From: Mesostigma viride
Taxonomy: Eukaryota; Streptophyta; Mesostigmatophyceae; Mesostigmatales; Mesostigmataceae
DNA length: 34,500 nucleotides
Assembly: GCA_009746045.1 (NCBI GenBank)
Contig: RPFO01000026.1
Coordinates: 1,369,015 to 1,403,514 of the forward strand
Direction: 5' to 3'
The position numbers and the translations under genes are program-made. This document shows positions 1 through 23,700 of the stretch, in pieces; the stretch's first letter is position 1; every line of letters starts with the position of its first letter. The notes beneath the pieces are model-generated. The model did not search any database. It saw nothing but the letters and a program-made list of their open reading frames with translations, and was not told the origin of the DNA.

Positions 1-252
1 CCATGCCCTAGCTTTTTGTATAGCTATGCTGATCTTCCCCCCCATGACAGGCTCCCCCTTCGCTGGGCATAGCTTGAAGATCATGGGGATGCAAGTGCCC
101 TGGTGCAACTAGAGCAAGGGTCCTTTACATCCCCACCCTTGCAGGAAGTAGCTTAGGATGTATGATAGGCCATATGCCCCCCCTCTCAAGGGCTATGTGC
201 TACATATACTCCCAACGGAGTTATGTTACAATTCAATTCAATTCAATTCAAT
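1..252 (+). mobile_element. 3' UTR and tail of an ORF1-only retroelement (copy D, cut by the window edge)
   Basis: This stretch is clearly similar to 25350-25591, the 3' end of retroelement copy B. Shared landmarks are the start CCATGCCCTAGC, the segment GCAGGAAGTAGCTTAG, and the end GTGCTACATATACTCCCAAC. It ends with a CTCC-CAAC-GGAG hairpin (209-220) and an ATTCA microsatellite tail (230-252). The 5' part of the element lies outside the window. It has no coding sequence here. The repeat identity is certain from internal comparison; the retroelement interpretation rests on copies A and B. Confidence 0.85.
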
Positions 253-298
253 GATCTCCCAACGGAGGCATGTTATAATTTAATTTAATTTAATTTTT
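253..298 (+). repeat. Second copy of the retroelement 3' terminal unit (hairpin plus AATTT tail)
   Basis: Directly behind the first tail, the terminal unit is repeated: hairpin CTCCCAACGGAG (256-267), a short spacer, then TTTAA/AATTT repeats. Either one element inserted into the extreme 3' end of another, or the reverse transcriptase jumped templates during insertion. Nothing recognisable follows until about 640. Confidence 0.7.
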
Positions 299-639
299 TA
301 ATATCTTGGGGAAAATATATATTGATCAGCGTGCGTGTCTTAGAAAGACGTGGTGCTTTGCATAATATAGCTTCAGGCTTGTCACAATACTGCGTTACAG
401 CTGTAACCAACTATAGTAGCAGATGCGCCTAGAAGAGACGCATCGGTTGCAAGCTAGTGATCTGACTGAATTTGGGGCTCAGATGCAAAAGTTCTGAGCT
501 CGATCTGCCGTCAGCCATGTCCGCTCGTGGCTCGTGGCTCGTCAGGAGCATGCCCAAACAGGAGCATGCCACACAGGAAGGTGCTTATCACAGACCGGGA
601 AGCCCATTTCTCCTTGTCTATCATGCGGGCGCGGAGTAC
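299..639. other. No gene seen; contains one diverged repeat segment
   Basis: No coding signal is seen. Positions 560-625 are a diverged copy of 1293-1357 (shared words include AGGTGCTTATC and CCCATTTCTCCTTGTC), so this is repeat-derived sequence. Confidence 0.5.
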
Positions 640-1000
640 AGATAATCCCAGAAGCCCTGCATCCTCAAGCGATCATGTGTCACACAGGTCCGGGTCGCGC
701 CGCGTTGGTGCGGGGCACGCTAAAGTTTGCCAGTGCGTTGTGACGGTCGACAAGAGGACCCTGCCATAGGAGGAGGTGTCTACCTGGTTGGCCAGTCCTT
801 AGCCCGCCCGCATGCAGGGCCCGGCATCGGTATACACCTGGTCTGTGTGGGCAAGATGGCCGGCAAAGAGGAGGAGGCGGTGTCGGATCGGGTATGGGTG
901 ACAAGAGGGAGCTCGCGCAGTAGAGCTCGGCCTGGTTGCGGCGCTCTTGGTAGCGGACACCGAGGATGTGATGGAGCATTCAAGTGACTGTGCCGTCATC
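640..1000 (-). pseudogene. Decayed C-terminal remnant of a LINE-type reverse transcriptase ORF2
   Basis: Read on the minus strand, one frame gives HILGVRYQERRNQAELYCAS (about 970-905). After a frameshift, a second frame gives RHRLLLFAGHLAHTDQV (about 895-830). This order (a region ending in basic residues, a short Cys/Ser stretch, then an arginine-rich segment followed by a GH-A/V-R/H motif) is typical of the extreme C-terminus of LINE ORF2 proteins, where it reads roughly R-x-L-R-W-x-G-H-V-A-R. At least one frameshift and several stops are present, and no catalytic domain is visible, so it is a dead fragment. The assignment rests on motif resemblance only. Confidence 0.45.
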
Positions 1001-1020
1001 CCCATCTAGCAAGTAAGTAA

Positions 1021-1509
1021 GTAAGTACTTGCGTGTCATGCGCAAAGGCATGCAACGGAGTACTATGCTAATCTCATTAGAAAAAATAATTACACAAAAG
1101 TTTAAACAAATATCGTCTGCATCATTCCCCAACCATTAAGCACTAGATGGGGATGTAATCCTCATGTCCGAGCTGTCCTCTACTGTAATGGCAGACGAGG
1201 CGGTAGTGTAGCGGCTATCCTCAGGGCCAATAAGCTCCACCTGCGGACTTCTACCCTGGCTAGCAACGGGCCGCGGGGCCCGTGGGGAGAAAACAGGAGC
1301 ATACCCCTCAGCAAGGTGCTTATCGCAGATGGCAGCCCATTTCTCCTTGTCCTGGCATCTAGCACTATATGTAATTAGGTTGCCACGCATGATGCAGACG
1401 ACATTTGTCTGTTTGTTAAAACTTTTACAAGTGTAATTATTTGTCTAATGAGGATCAGCACAGTACTCCTTGGCATGCCCGTATGCGCATGACACGCAAG
1501 TATACTTAC
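1021..1509. mobile_element. Foldback element with arms of about 105-120 bp
   Basis: The left arm 1021-1125 (begins GTAAGTACTTGCGTGTCATG) is matched by the reverse complement of 1389-1509 with scattered differences and small indels. The arms enclose about 260 bp. A partial direct copy of the left arm and part of the interior lies at 1588-1733. This is the structure of a MITE or foldback element. No terminal target-site duplication was identified. Confidence 0.6.
1136..1390 (-). CDS. Small ORF inside the foldback element, unknown product
   Basis: An 84-codon open frame from an ATG at 1390, lying almost exactly between the two inverted arms. Its N-terminal part contains CQDKEKWAAICDKHLAEGY, a charged Trp-containing segment reminiscent of SANT/Myb-type helices but too short to classify. 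The diverged copy at 560-625 retains the Lys-Glu-Lys-Trp core on the minus strand, which suggests that this piece derives from a once coding, repeated sequence. It may be a fragment of a transposon-encoded DNA-binding protein or a chance ORF. Confidence 0.25.
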   Translation of the reverse strand: MRGNLITYSARCQDKEKWAAICDKHLAEGYAPVFSPRAPRPVASQGRSPQVELIGPEDSRYTTASSAITVEDSSDMRITSPSSA

Positions 1510-1587
1510 TGAACTCAATTGCATACTTTTCTGAGCGGAGCAGCCCTAGAGCCCCACCGTAACTTGCATGGCACAAACTGTAAGCAC

Positions 1588-1733
1588 GTAAGTACTTGCG
1601 TGCCATGCGCATGGGCATGCCCGGCACGGAGTACCATGCTATTCTCATTAGAAAAACAATCACACGAAAGTTACAAATATCGTCTGCGGCAAATATCGTA
1701 GCGGCTATCCTCAAGGGCAATAACCTCCACCTG
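1588..1733 (+). repeat. Second partial copy of the foldback element
   Basis: Direct repeat of the 1021-1120 arm (GTAAGTACTTGCGTG...), followed directly by sequence similar to 1205-1240 of the interior (GTAGCGGCTATCCTCA), so the intervening part is deleted. Confidence 0.6.
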
Positions 1734-3227
1734 CACAAATTATGGTCTTCCACATTTATGTCCTCAGAAGTAAGTAATGCGTGGACACGCACCTCAGATA
1801 TAGTAGTATGTCGTGGAGTACCCCAATTGAGATAATGTTCCACGCGGATACGGCACCCACGCACATTGCAATATCTTGATGACTTCAGCCGAGCCAACTG
1901 GTTCCCTCGTTATAATTAATTATTATTGCCATTCTAGACTTGGAAGCGGAAATTCCTGAGTGAAAAAAGAACAGGCAAACATACACCATGACATGTGCAC
2001 AGTTAGAACAAGATTCATAATCAGGAGCAAAATTAGCATGGGGGTAGGAGTGAGCCCAAATGTCCGGTGGTAGTGCATGATGGGCAGGTAAAGCCAGCGG
2101 CTAAGTGTTGGCAGCGGTACTGGTGTGGCAGGGGGTAAGGGAAGACAGAAGTGTTGAGGAAGGTTGGAAGAATGAATGCGAGTCAATGGGGTCACTTTGC
2201 CAAAAATTAATAGCGACCCGCTAACCTTCACATAGCCTACCAACATCCTAACTCACCCATGTCTTTGGTCACGATACTTTACAGTGGTTCCAAGTGCCAG
2301 TGCATTGGCCATTCGCAGGTTGTACTAGTTCTAGGCCCCTCAGCGACCACTCACCACTTAAGCCTGAGGACCTGCCTAATACTGCGCCCACATGTTATGT
2401 TCCGTACTCCGGTACCGAGTCATTCACAGGGGATTTTACACGTGCTCTTGTGGGTTTGGTCCCACCTCATTTGAAAGACGTTTGTGCACCTTACTGCATG
2501 CTACACCACCATGCGACATGGGCGTGCCTCCATTGCGACAGAATTCGTTGCATCAGCGCTTGTCCCACACTCAGGCACGCGTCAGAGTACAGAGTACCCT
2601 GTTCCCTTGAACGCACTGGCCAAGATGTGCAACCAGTGAACATGGCATCATTTCTTGGCACCTTCACATGAGCCCAAGAGCCCGACCCCGGGCAAGCGCT
2701 ACTGCCTTACTATGCAAATCAGTCATGCAGCCGCACTGATCCCCTCTTCCAGAGAACCAGCATGACCCCACAATGGTTACACAAGTCCAAGCTGTTTGAC
2801 AAAATCAAGCCATTGTCACAGTTCCTATTCCACTCGTCGTGCTGGCTGGGCTGGCACCCTAGGAGAACAGCGTTTAGTCGCTAACAGCAGAGCAATCAGC
2901 GTTGGCGCTTAGGCTCACAGCACGGATTAGCAATCATACAGATACTATGCAAACCTATCGGGTCGGCACAGGTCGCATCAATGCCTAGTCACATCCTTGC
3001 CCAGCTACTACTATAGCTTGACCACCAAAGCCGCATCCCGTGCAGGCACACACTACACAGGTGCCCAGGAGGAACGCACGGCGTGGGAATGGCCACAGTG
3101 ACTTTCCTAACAATCATATAATTCCTATCAGTAGTAATAATCATGATACAATTATCACTATTATTGCAGCATTTTCCAAACCAAGATGCCTTAACAACAT
3201 CACTACAGGACCCACAAGCCGCCAGCA
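1734..3227. other. No gene recognised
   Basis: Mixed-composition sequence with only short, unconvincing open frames on both strands. It lies downstream of the CIB gene's last recognised exon, so part of it may be 3' UTR or may hold an additional short 3' exon of that gene. Confidence 0.4.
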
Positions 3228-17439
<14,212 letters not shown>

Positions 17440-17716
17440 CGTTATGTAGGCCGACGGGGCAAGAGTAACTGTGGATTCAAAAATACCGTTGCTTTTGTCT
17501 ATGTTTCTGCAGCAAACGTCCTACCTGGAAGGCCTTGTGCTGCTGGAAAATCCACGAAATCTTACCAAACTTTTACCAAATTTTAGGGGATGCTAAGTAA
17601 GCCTTAACTTGCTGAGCGACCAGCTTATCCACATGGAGTGTGCGGAAGACAGCGCTCGCGCAAATGAACTCGGTCCGCTCTTGGTACTTATGCTGTCGAT
17701 GATAGCACGTACTTTC
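17440..17716 (-). other. Possible exons of unknown function just upstream of the CIB start
   Basis: Read on the minus strand, the open frame 17716-17573 has codon use with GC-rich third positions and includes CYHRQHKYQERTEFICASAV and LHVDKLVAQQVKAYL. It follows an AAG acceptor-like site. An 18-nt segment encoding QHKAFQ (17525-17542) is bounded by TTTCCAG and GTAGGA, and a further acceptor at 17469-17471 precedes sequence ending in TAA two bases before the CIB ATG. These could be the last exons of an upstream gene, or 5' UTR exons of CIB. An ATG-led piece at about 18785-18738 (MKRENVDSFLCRNTG) could be a first exon of the same transcript. I do not recognise the family. Confidence 0.3.
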
Positions 17717-18332
17717 CTTAGCAAGCTTGTGGCCAAAGGATTAAAAACACTGCGTTCGGCACTTCTGCATGCCAGTGATGCCACCGTAGATAGAAAGCAA
17801 ATTTTATATTAGTTTGCCGTGCCTCCACCCGTGCTACTTCTAATTCTAGGTCAGCAGGGTCAGATGTGAAGGATAAGCGCCAGGTAACAACGGCTACTGC
17901 ATTGTCGCGACGGCATGTCTACTCATTCTTAGCGGAAGCTGGGGGCTGACATGCAACCTTGGCCAGTCACGAGAATCGACCTACAGATAACTCAAGATAT
18001 GGCAAGCTGTGTTCCCTGGAACCTGAATAAATGGCTTTGCCAACGCTCTGCCAATCATTGTCGTCCAAACAGCCAGTACAAAGCAAATAATTGCCTTCGA
18101 CAGCGCATAATCTGCCTTGCATAATTATGCTCGCGGTGACTGGTGAGCAGTATTGCACCACTATTGCACCCCTTATAAATATATAAAAGGCCAAAACAAC
18201 CAGTTGTGTTGTTTGATGTTTCCCGTGGTAAGAACTCATTGATAAAAGATGACTGAAAACGGACCGAGGCAGGAACTAGACGACGTGTCAAGTTTGTGTG
18301 TGTCATGGATTTCTGGACCCATGATTAGTACA
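17717..18332. other. No gene recognised
   Basis: AT-richer intergenic or intronic sequence; weak open frames only. Confidence 0.4.
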
Positions 18333-18356
18333 TTTGCCGTATGTTTGTACGGCAAA
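18333..18356. repeat. Perfect 9-bp hairpin
   Basis: TTTGCCGTA and TACGGCAAA separated by TGTTTG. It is followed by two direct ACATGATACGGTAA words and a CCTCGGTTTAAGGCCTCGG repeat. Function unknown. Confidence 0.6.
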
Positions 18357-18419
18357 CATGATACGGTAAACATGATACGGTAAACCTCGGTTTAAGGCCT
18401 CGGTAAAAAACATGATACT

Positions 18420-18600
18420 CCCCCCTTGGATGTTTAAGATTCTCAGGTTTAAGATCATGAGACCCTGGATTAGACATCTACTAGTACTATAATTGTAGTA
18501 GAATGTAGTAGATATAATTTTAATATAATCACAGTAGTAAGATTCTTTAAGATCGTGAGCCCTGGATTGGTCGGACCCCTTTCTTAAACATCAAGGGGGG
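18420..18600. mobile_element. Short MITE-like element with about 20-bp inverted ends
   Basis: The left end CCCCCCTTGGATGTTTAAGA and the right end TCTTAAACATCAAGGGGGG are inverted repeats differing by one inserted base. Inside, AAGATCATGAGACCCTGGATT and AAGATCGTGAGCCCTGGATT are direct repeats near the two ends. It is AT-rich in the centre and non-coding. No clear target-site duplication was seen. Confidence 0.55.
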
Positions 18601-19646
18601 TGTGTACGGGGCGTTTGGACTTCGGACGCCAGAGCCCAGAGCCTTCAGTATGTACTGGAAGTAGTTCAAGTTTGACGCTGACTTGGCTCATGGCTGCAGG
18701 GGCCTTCAGCTTGGATTTGGAGTTGCCTCACTTGCCTGTATTCCTGCAGAGGAACGAGTCGACGTTCTCGCGCTTCATGCGCCTTTTTCGATCGCGCGGT
18801 GTGTGATTTCTCAGCGGTGGGCGGGGAGGACGAAAGACGGCAAAGTTTATTAATTATTACTAAACTATTACTATTCCAGCTGCCTGCCGGTTCATGAATT
18901 CCCGCGCCGGTGACCGACTGCCGGATTATGCCGCTCCGGCTTGTAGCAACTACTACCTTGTTAGCAACGGATGGTGCGTATCCCGCTAGAGTCAGAAACC
19001 AGTACCTAGGCTTGTTGTGACTTGTGACGTCTTCTGTGCAGCAGGTGTGCAGGCTTATTTCCCGCGACTTGGTTTCCCGCGAGCTTCTTCGTTGCGTAAT
19101 CGCGGGTGTCTAAAATTATTTTAGTACGGCATGGCATTGCAGAGTCATAAGACATAAAAATAAGACGTCCATGCCCAGCCAGGTCCAGCAGTTGTTGCTT
19201 CTGGTTTTAGTTTCGTGACTGCGTTACAAGTAGTCCTAACAAGTACGTAGAGAGGTTCAGCACGCTATGATAACGACGAGAGTTAAGTTCTCTGGGCAGT
19301 AAATGCTCTGCGAAGAATAGTGGTGTAGCCCCACCACGTGGGAGACTGAGAGGCACGACGATGGCAAGGCATGCGGAAAACATGGTTTGATCAAGTTACC
19401 ACCAGGAATTGTGAGTAATATCTGGGAAGATACCCTCCAGACAGCCGGACGGCAGCTCCTGCTTTCCCGACAGCGCATGCCCGTGGATACGTGCGAGGAC
19501 CCAACCAGCGACGGACAATTCCAAGTTCGTAACAGATGCGGTAAATTACATTCAATCGGTGACACCGATCCCCACCTCTTCACTTCTTAATGCTGGAGGC
19601 AAGGTGGCAAGTCTCTGCCGCCTGGACCAGGGAAATCTGACGAGCT
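18601..19646. other. Intergenic region before the HD-domain gene
   Basis: No convincing coding sequence. A 67-codon frame (19387-19590) ends 56 nt before the HD gene and shows no recognised domain. The region presumably contains the HD gene promoter and 5' UTR, but no defined motif can be pointed to. Confidence 0.4.
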
Positions 19647-20357
19647 ATGGATAGTGCGAGCATTCAGTGCGGTTCGGTGGACTGTACGGCATGCGTTTCT
19701 GCCGTCCGTGAGCGATGGGTATCGTTGTGTCAGCGTCTGAGGCTAGAGGATCGAGTGCGAGACAAGTGGTGGGCGATAATCTTGGAAAAGTATAGCGAGA
19801 AGACACGATTTTATCATACCATCGAGCACCTCAAGGAGCTGTTTGAGCTATCGGACACGTATTCTCACCTCCAAGACCGTGTGGACATCATAGAACTGAC
19901 GATCATATTTCACGACATCATCTACGACCCCGCGTCGTCCACGAATGAAGAGGACAGCGCGGCGCTCTACCTTCGATTCGCCAAGGACATCGGCCAAAAC
20001 CAACAGGACATTGAGCATGTTTGCCAGTACATACTCATGACAAAGTCCCACACGACCGACCTTGCCCTACCGCAAGACATGCGGGTGTTCCTCTCCTGTG
20101 ATCTTGGTGTCCTTGCCAAGCCTTGGGATAAATATAGAACATACGCAGAACAGATCCGTTCCGAATACGCGCATGTGGAGGCCAAGGCATTTTGCATCGG
20201 CCGGTCGGCGGTACTACGTTCGTTCCTTTCTCGACCCACGGTCTATGCGGTGCCTGAGATCGAGGAGACATTAGGGCCGCAGGCACGTGCCAACCTCAAT
20301 AGGGAGCTGCATATCTTGCAGGCTCAACTGGATGGCCTCCAAGAGCACACCACGTAA
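19647..20357 (+). CDS. HD-domain metal-dependent phosphohydrolase, COG4339 type
   Basis: A 236-residue single-exon protein. The family consists of predicted metal-dependent HD-superfamily phosphohydrolases whose substrate is not established. Visible motifs in order: RFYHTIEHL with H57 and H61, FHDIIYDP with the H89-D90 pair and D94, NEEDSA (100-105), TKSHT with H135, SCDLGVLAKPWDKY with D152, YAEQIRSEY (166-174), and GRSAVLRSFLSRPTVY (185-200). Order and spacing follow this family closely over the whole length, so the protein looks complete and active. The first ATG is used because family similarity starts about 25 residues later and no upstream extension is open. There is no signal peptide or membrane segment, so cytosolic is likely. 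It has no intron, unlike its neighbours, which may point to bacterial origin or retrocopying. A TGTAA motif at 20513-20517 could be a green-algal polyadenylation signal. Confidence 0.85.
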   Translation: MDSASIQCGSVDCTACVSAVRERWVSLCQRLRLEDRVRDKWWAIILEKYSEKTRFYHTIEHLKELFELSDTYSHLQDRVDIIELTIIFHDIIYDPASSTNEEDSAALYLRFAKDIGQNQQDIEHVCQYILMTKSHTTDLALPQDMRVFLSCDLGVLAKPWDKYRTYAEQIRSEYAHVEAKAFCIGRSAVLRSFLSRPTVYAVPEIEETLGPQARANLNRELHILQAQLDGLQEHTT

Positions 20358-20562
20358 TGGTTGCCTCACGCTGCACACACTGTGAGTAGCAATGTGGAAC
20401 AATTGAACTGGTTAGCGAGAATAACAGTAACTAGCATGAGTTTTTGGAAATAGACCAACGGCTGTATCCAGTCATATCGAAAGCAGGCAAGTAGTCCAGG
20501 ATTTGAAGTTCTTGTAATGAAAAGACATGCATAGCATCTGCTGTATTCAGTCCTTGGTGCCC

Positions 20563-20573
20563 TTGGTGTACAT
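20563..20573. repeat. Left target-site duplication of retroelement copy A
   Basis: TTGGTGTACAT, identical to 21906-21916. The two copies exactly bracket element A. Confidence 0.85.
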
Positions 20574-21905
20574 TAATTAATTAATTAATTAAAATCATAG
20601 CTCCGTGGGGAGCATATGTAACACATAGCCCTGAGAAAGGGGCATCTATGGGTTTGTAATACAATCACGGCGACAACCTGCAGGTGTAGGATGTACAACT
20701 ATCACCTGCTCTGGGTGCACTAGGTGCACCTGCACCTCCATGATGGTTCATGCCTCCTAAACAAGCACAGGCACCTAAACACAAGGCGGCTTGAGGAGAG
20801 GGCCTAGAAGGCCTGCATGACATATGGGGTGGAAGGTATGTGGCTAGGCTATAGCTGGGGTACACATGGCCTCTCAGCAGAGAGTAACTCCCTGCATGGG
20901 CAAAGCATGACTCGAAATTGCTACGGCTATTGTAAGGGCGGGTGTGGGCCCATCACGTAGGCCGATACATGGCCACGTCACTAAGCTTTCTAGTCTACAC
21001 TACTGCTATATATATTCCCTAGGCTGGGGTGGCTGGGGTGGCTGGGGCGGCAGGGGTCGCCTGCCAGGGCTTGTGGGCGACGTAGATGTCCGCCCCCTTC
21101 CAGTAGAGCGGCTTCTGCCCCGCCGTCTGCCGAAGCTGGAGGTAGGTCGGCCATAGCTCCCGTCGCCGTTGTTGCTGCGTCAAGGTCAAGTCGTCGTCCA
21201 GCGTGTAGGCGGTCCCCCCAAGCCGCTTGCGACACTTGAGGAACTCCATCTTATCCGCCATGGTGTCAAAGGTGAGGAGCAAGGGGGAGGGGCCGGCCTT
21301 ACCCCGCGAGCGGGGAAGGCGGGTCACCCCCGCGGCTTGCCCTTACCAGTGATAGCCATGGGGACAAGGATTTTGTTCTCAAACGCCAGGGCAAGGGTCT
21401 CGGAGGTCTCGTCCTGCAGCGGGTCGAAGTGCTTGACTATGACGTTAAGGCTGCGCTTGGCGAGCTCGGCCTCCTCGCGGAGGTCCAGCGTCTGCTGCTT
21501 AAGCTGGGCGGCGACGGCGGAGGTGGTGGAGGTGGCGTGCTGCTTAAGCATGTCCGCCCAGGTCGGGATGGGAGGAGCATCGCCGGCATGGCCAGCAGGG
21601 GCTGGCCGAGCGGCGATGTCCTTCACCGCCTGGGCGGTGATGCCGGCGGTGTTCTGCAAGCATTCGATGGCTATGGCATTGTCCTGCAGGCGCTTGTCGA
21701 TGGCGAGGAGCTGGGCGGTGAGGGCGTCGGTTGTGGTGGAGGTGGAGGCGAGGAGCTTGGAGGTGGCGGTGGTGGTGGAGGAGAGGAGGGGAAGCTCGGC
21801 AGCCAGCGTGCCCCCCATGGCCGCCACATCTGCGGCGAGGGGGGTTACGTGCTGCACGAGGGCCTGGTTGATGATGGAGCGGATTTCGGAGGTGGAATTC
21901 ATGGA
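20574..21905 (-). mobile_element. ORF1-only non-LTR retroelement, copy A (5'-truncated)
   Basis: 1,332 bp, read on the minus strand: ORF1-like coding part (21902-21019), a 3' UTR of about 445 nt, a CTCC-CCAC-GGAG hairpin (20601-20612), and a TTAA/AATT tail next to the left target-site duplication. The 11-bp duplications flank it perfectly. It begins only 3 bp before an ATG that corresponds to the middle of copy B's ORF1, so it is 5'-truncated, as expected from target-primed reverse transcription. No reverse transcriptase or endonuclease sequence is present. Confidence 0.85.
21019..21902 (-). pseudogene. ORF1-like protein of retroelement copy A, one frameshift
   Basis: The first frame (21902-21324, 192 codons) contains alternating hydrophobic helices such as RSIINQALVQHVTPLAADVA and DLREEAELAKRSLNVIVKHF. 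After a one-base slip near 21326 the second frame carries the C-terminal domain with FLKCRKRL, DDDLTLTQQQRRRELWPTYL and PLYWKGADIYV. That last block resembles the C-terminal domain of LINE ORF1 nucleic-acid-binding proteins (acidic-Leu-Thr start, RR-x-LWP helix, then a Lys/Tyr-rich hairpin with a G-x-x-I motif). The role would be RNA binding and chaperoning in the retrotransposition particle. The overlapping plus-strand open frames are shadows. Confidence 0.75.
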
Positions 21906-21916
21906 TTGGTGTACAT
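21906..21916. repeat. Right target-site duplication of retroelement copy A
   Basis: TTGGTGTACAT, the second copy of the 11-bp duplication. Confidence 0.85.
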
Positions 21917-22089
21917 GTCCTTTGGAATGGTGATAAACACATCACCTTGAAATGACCGCTTTTTTTACATAAACTGCCGAGCGAACAACAAGGTTCAATA
22001 CACCAGTGACAGGCTGGCACATGTCACCTGGCATCCATGTACGCTAACGCCATGACATCGGCATATCCAAGTTCTACATCTTTTGTGTT

Positions 22090-23500
22090 TCCCACCCATG
22101 GAGTCACCCACCCATGCAGCCAAGAGCCATACACCTGAACACCTACCCACCCACAAGACTAGTTAATACACTCACGCGCCTGGGCACGGTCCAGCCATGC
22201 ACCCACTCGTCCACCCACCCACTGACCCACCCACCCAGCCAGCCATGCCCCGTTACTAACCCACCCTATCTAACCACTCGTGCACCCGGGCACGGAGCCA
22301 CCTACCAACCCACTGGGACATCCACCCACCGAGCCAGCCACCTGCGCAACCCACCCAAACTAGTACTGGTAGGTAATAAGGAGGCAATCACCCATCCATT
22401 ATAGCCAGCCACCCAACCACCTGACCGCGCCCAGCCAGCTGGCCCAATGTGCGCTACCTGGCCTCCCACTCTTGACCCACCCACTCACATTAACCCACTC
22501 AACCACTCCTAGCTCCCCCCACACCCTTATACCCACTGACGTACCACCCACTCACCCACCCACACATGCATTCGATCTTTCAGCCAGCCATACACACACC
22601 TCACCCGGCCCCAACCTGCACAGCCCTTACACTCGCGATACGTGAGTCAAGTCCAACCACAAGACCGATCCACGCATTCATATATGCGCGCCCACCCACG
22701 GTCCATCTACCCACCCGTTCCCCCACACACGAACTTCTAGTCACCTACGCATCCACCACCACCGAGTCCACCGATGGCCCACCATCCACCCACCCGCCCG
22801 CATCCCTAACCATCATATTAACCAAGTTAACTAGCCCACCACCCTAGCTCAAACCCATGCAAGTGTTTCAGTCACGCACTTAGAAGATCAACAAGTCAAC
22901 CATTTAGAGAAGTCCCCAAAGCCTGTCAATCACCCAGCCACCTCATGCAGTGGCGGAGTGGCCATCCACTGACCTATACCAACCACCCTTGCACTCGATC
23001 ATCCACCCACCATAACCAGCCACCCAAACACCCTGCACCCACCCACCCTCTCCAACTGCCTGAGCTCCTAGTAGCCACTTGGCCAGCCACTTACCTAGGC
23101 ATTCACCAGCCACCTGCCCAACCCACGCACCTCTAGCCAGGCATTCAGCGAAGCATCTAGCTAGCCTGAGCCACCCATGCACTCAAGACTCCCTGGCCGG
23201 GCAACCAACTAAACAAGTAACCAACCAACCAGCTCCACACAACCACCTAACCTGCACCCACCACCCAACCACCCAACCACCCAACCACCCAACCACCCAA
23301 ATTCACCTAACCACCTAACCACCCAACACCCAATTACCAACCAGGCATGTGCCCGCCCGTTCGCGCTTGCACGTCTGCACCATGCACGCACCCCCCTGGC
23401 ATACACCCATGCCATGGCATGTACACGCTCCACTCACCTAGCCAGCCAGTGCATGCGGCCCAGCCAGCCACCTGGCTGCCCAACTCGCGCATGATCGAAG
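22090..23500. repeat. Degenerate C/A-rich tract (CCAC, CCAGCCAC, AACCACCC words)
   Basis: 1.4 kb made largely of short words CCACCCAC, CCAGCCA and AACCACCC on the plus strand, with very few G bases in the purest parts (23215-23325). It looks like an old, scrambled tetra- to octanucleotide satellite between retroelement copies A and C. Pro/Thr/His-rich open frames are composition artefacts. Confidence 0.8.
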
Positions 23501-23689
23501 GCAATCTTAGCCATGAATTAATTAATTAATTAAACACGCGCTCCCGTTGGGGAGTCACGGAGCACCGAAGTGCTTGTAATCCCTGTGTGTGCACTATACA
23601 GGAGAAAGGGCAGAGACCCCGCAGTCTTCTTCATGCCAAAGGCATGCCACAGCTGCATTCGGGCGCGCTATAGCTAAAAAGGACAGGCT

Positions 23690-23700
23690 AACGATCCGGC
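23690..23700. repeat. Left target-site duplication of retroelement copy B
   Basis: AACGATCCGGC, identical to 25592-25602. Confidence 0.85.

Noticed and set aside
527-987. Overlapping plus-strand small ORFs of 69-86 codons
   Set aside because: No similarity or coding bias; they overlap the minus-strand LINE remnant.
21169-21950. Plus-strand open frames of 254 and 173 codons
   Set aside because: They are antisense to the retroelement A ORF1, whose minus-strand reading has homologues in copies B and C.
23215-23325. Telomere-like repeat (AACCACCC)
   Set aside because: The words are irregular and do not match green-algal or plant telomere repeats (TTTAGGG or TTTTAGGG); a degenerate satellite is more likely.
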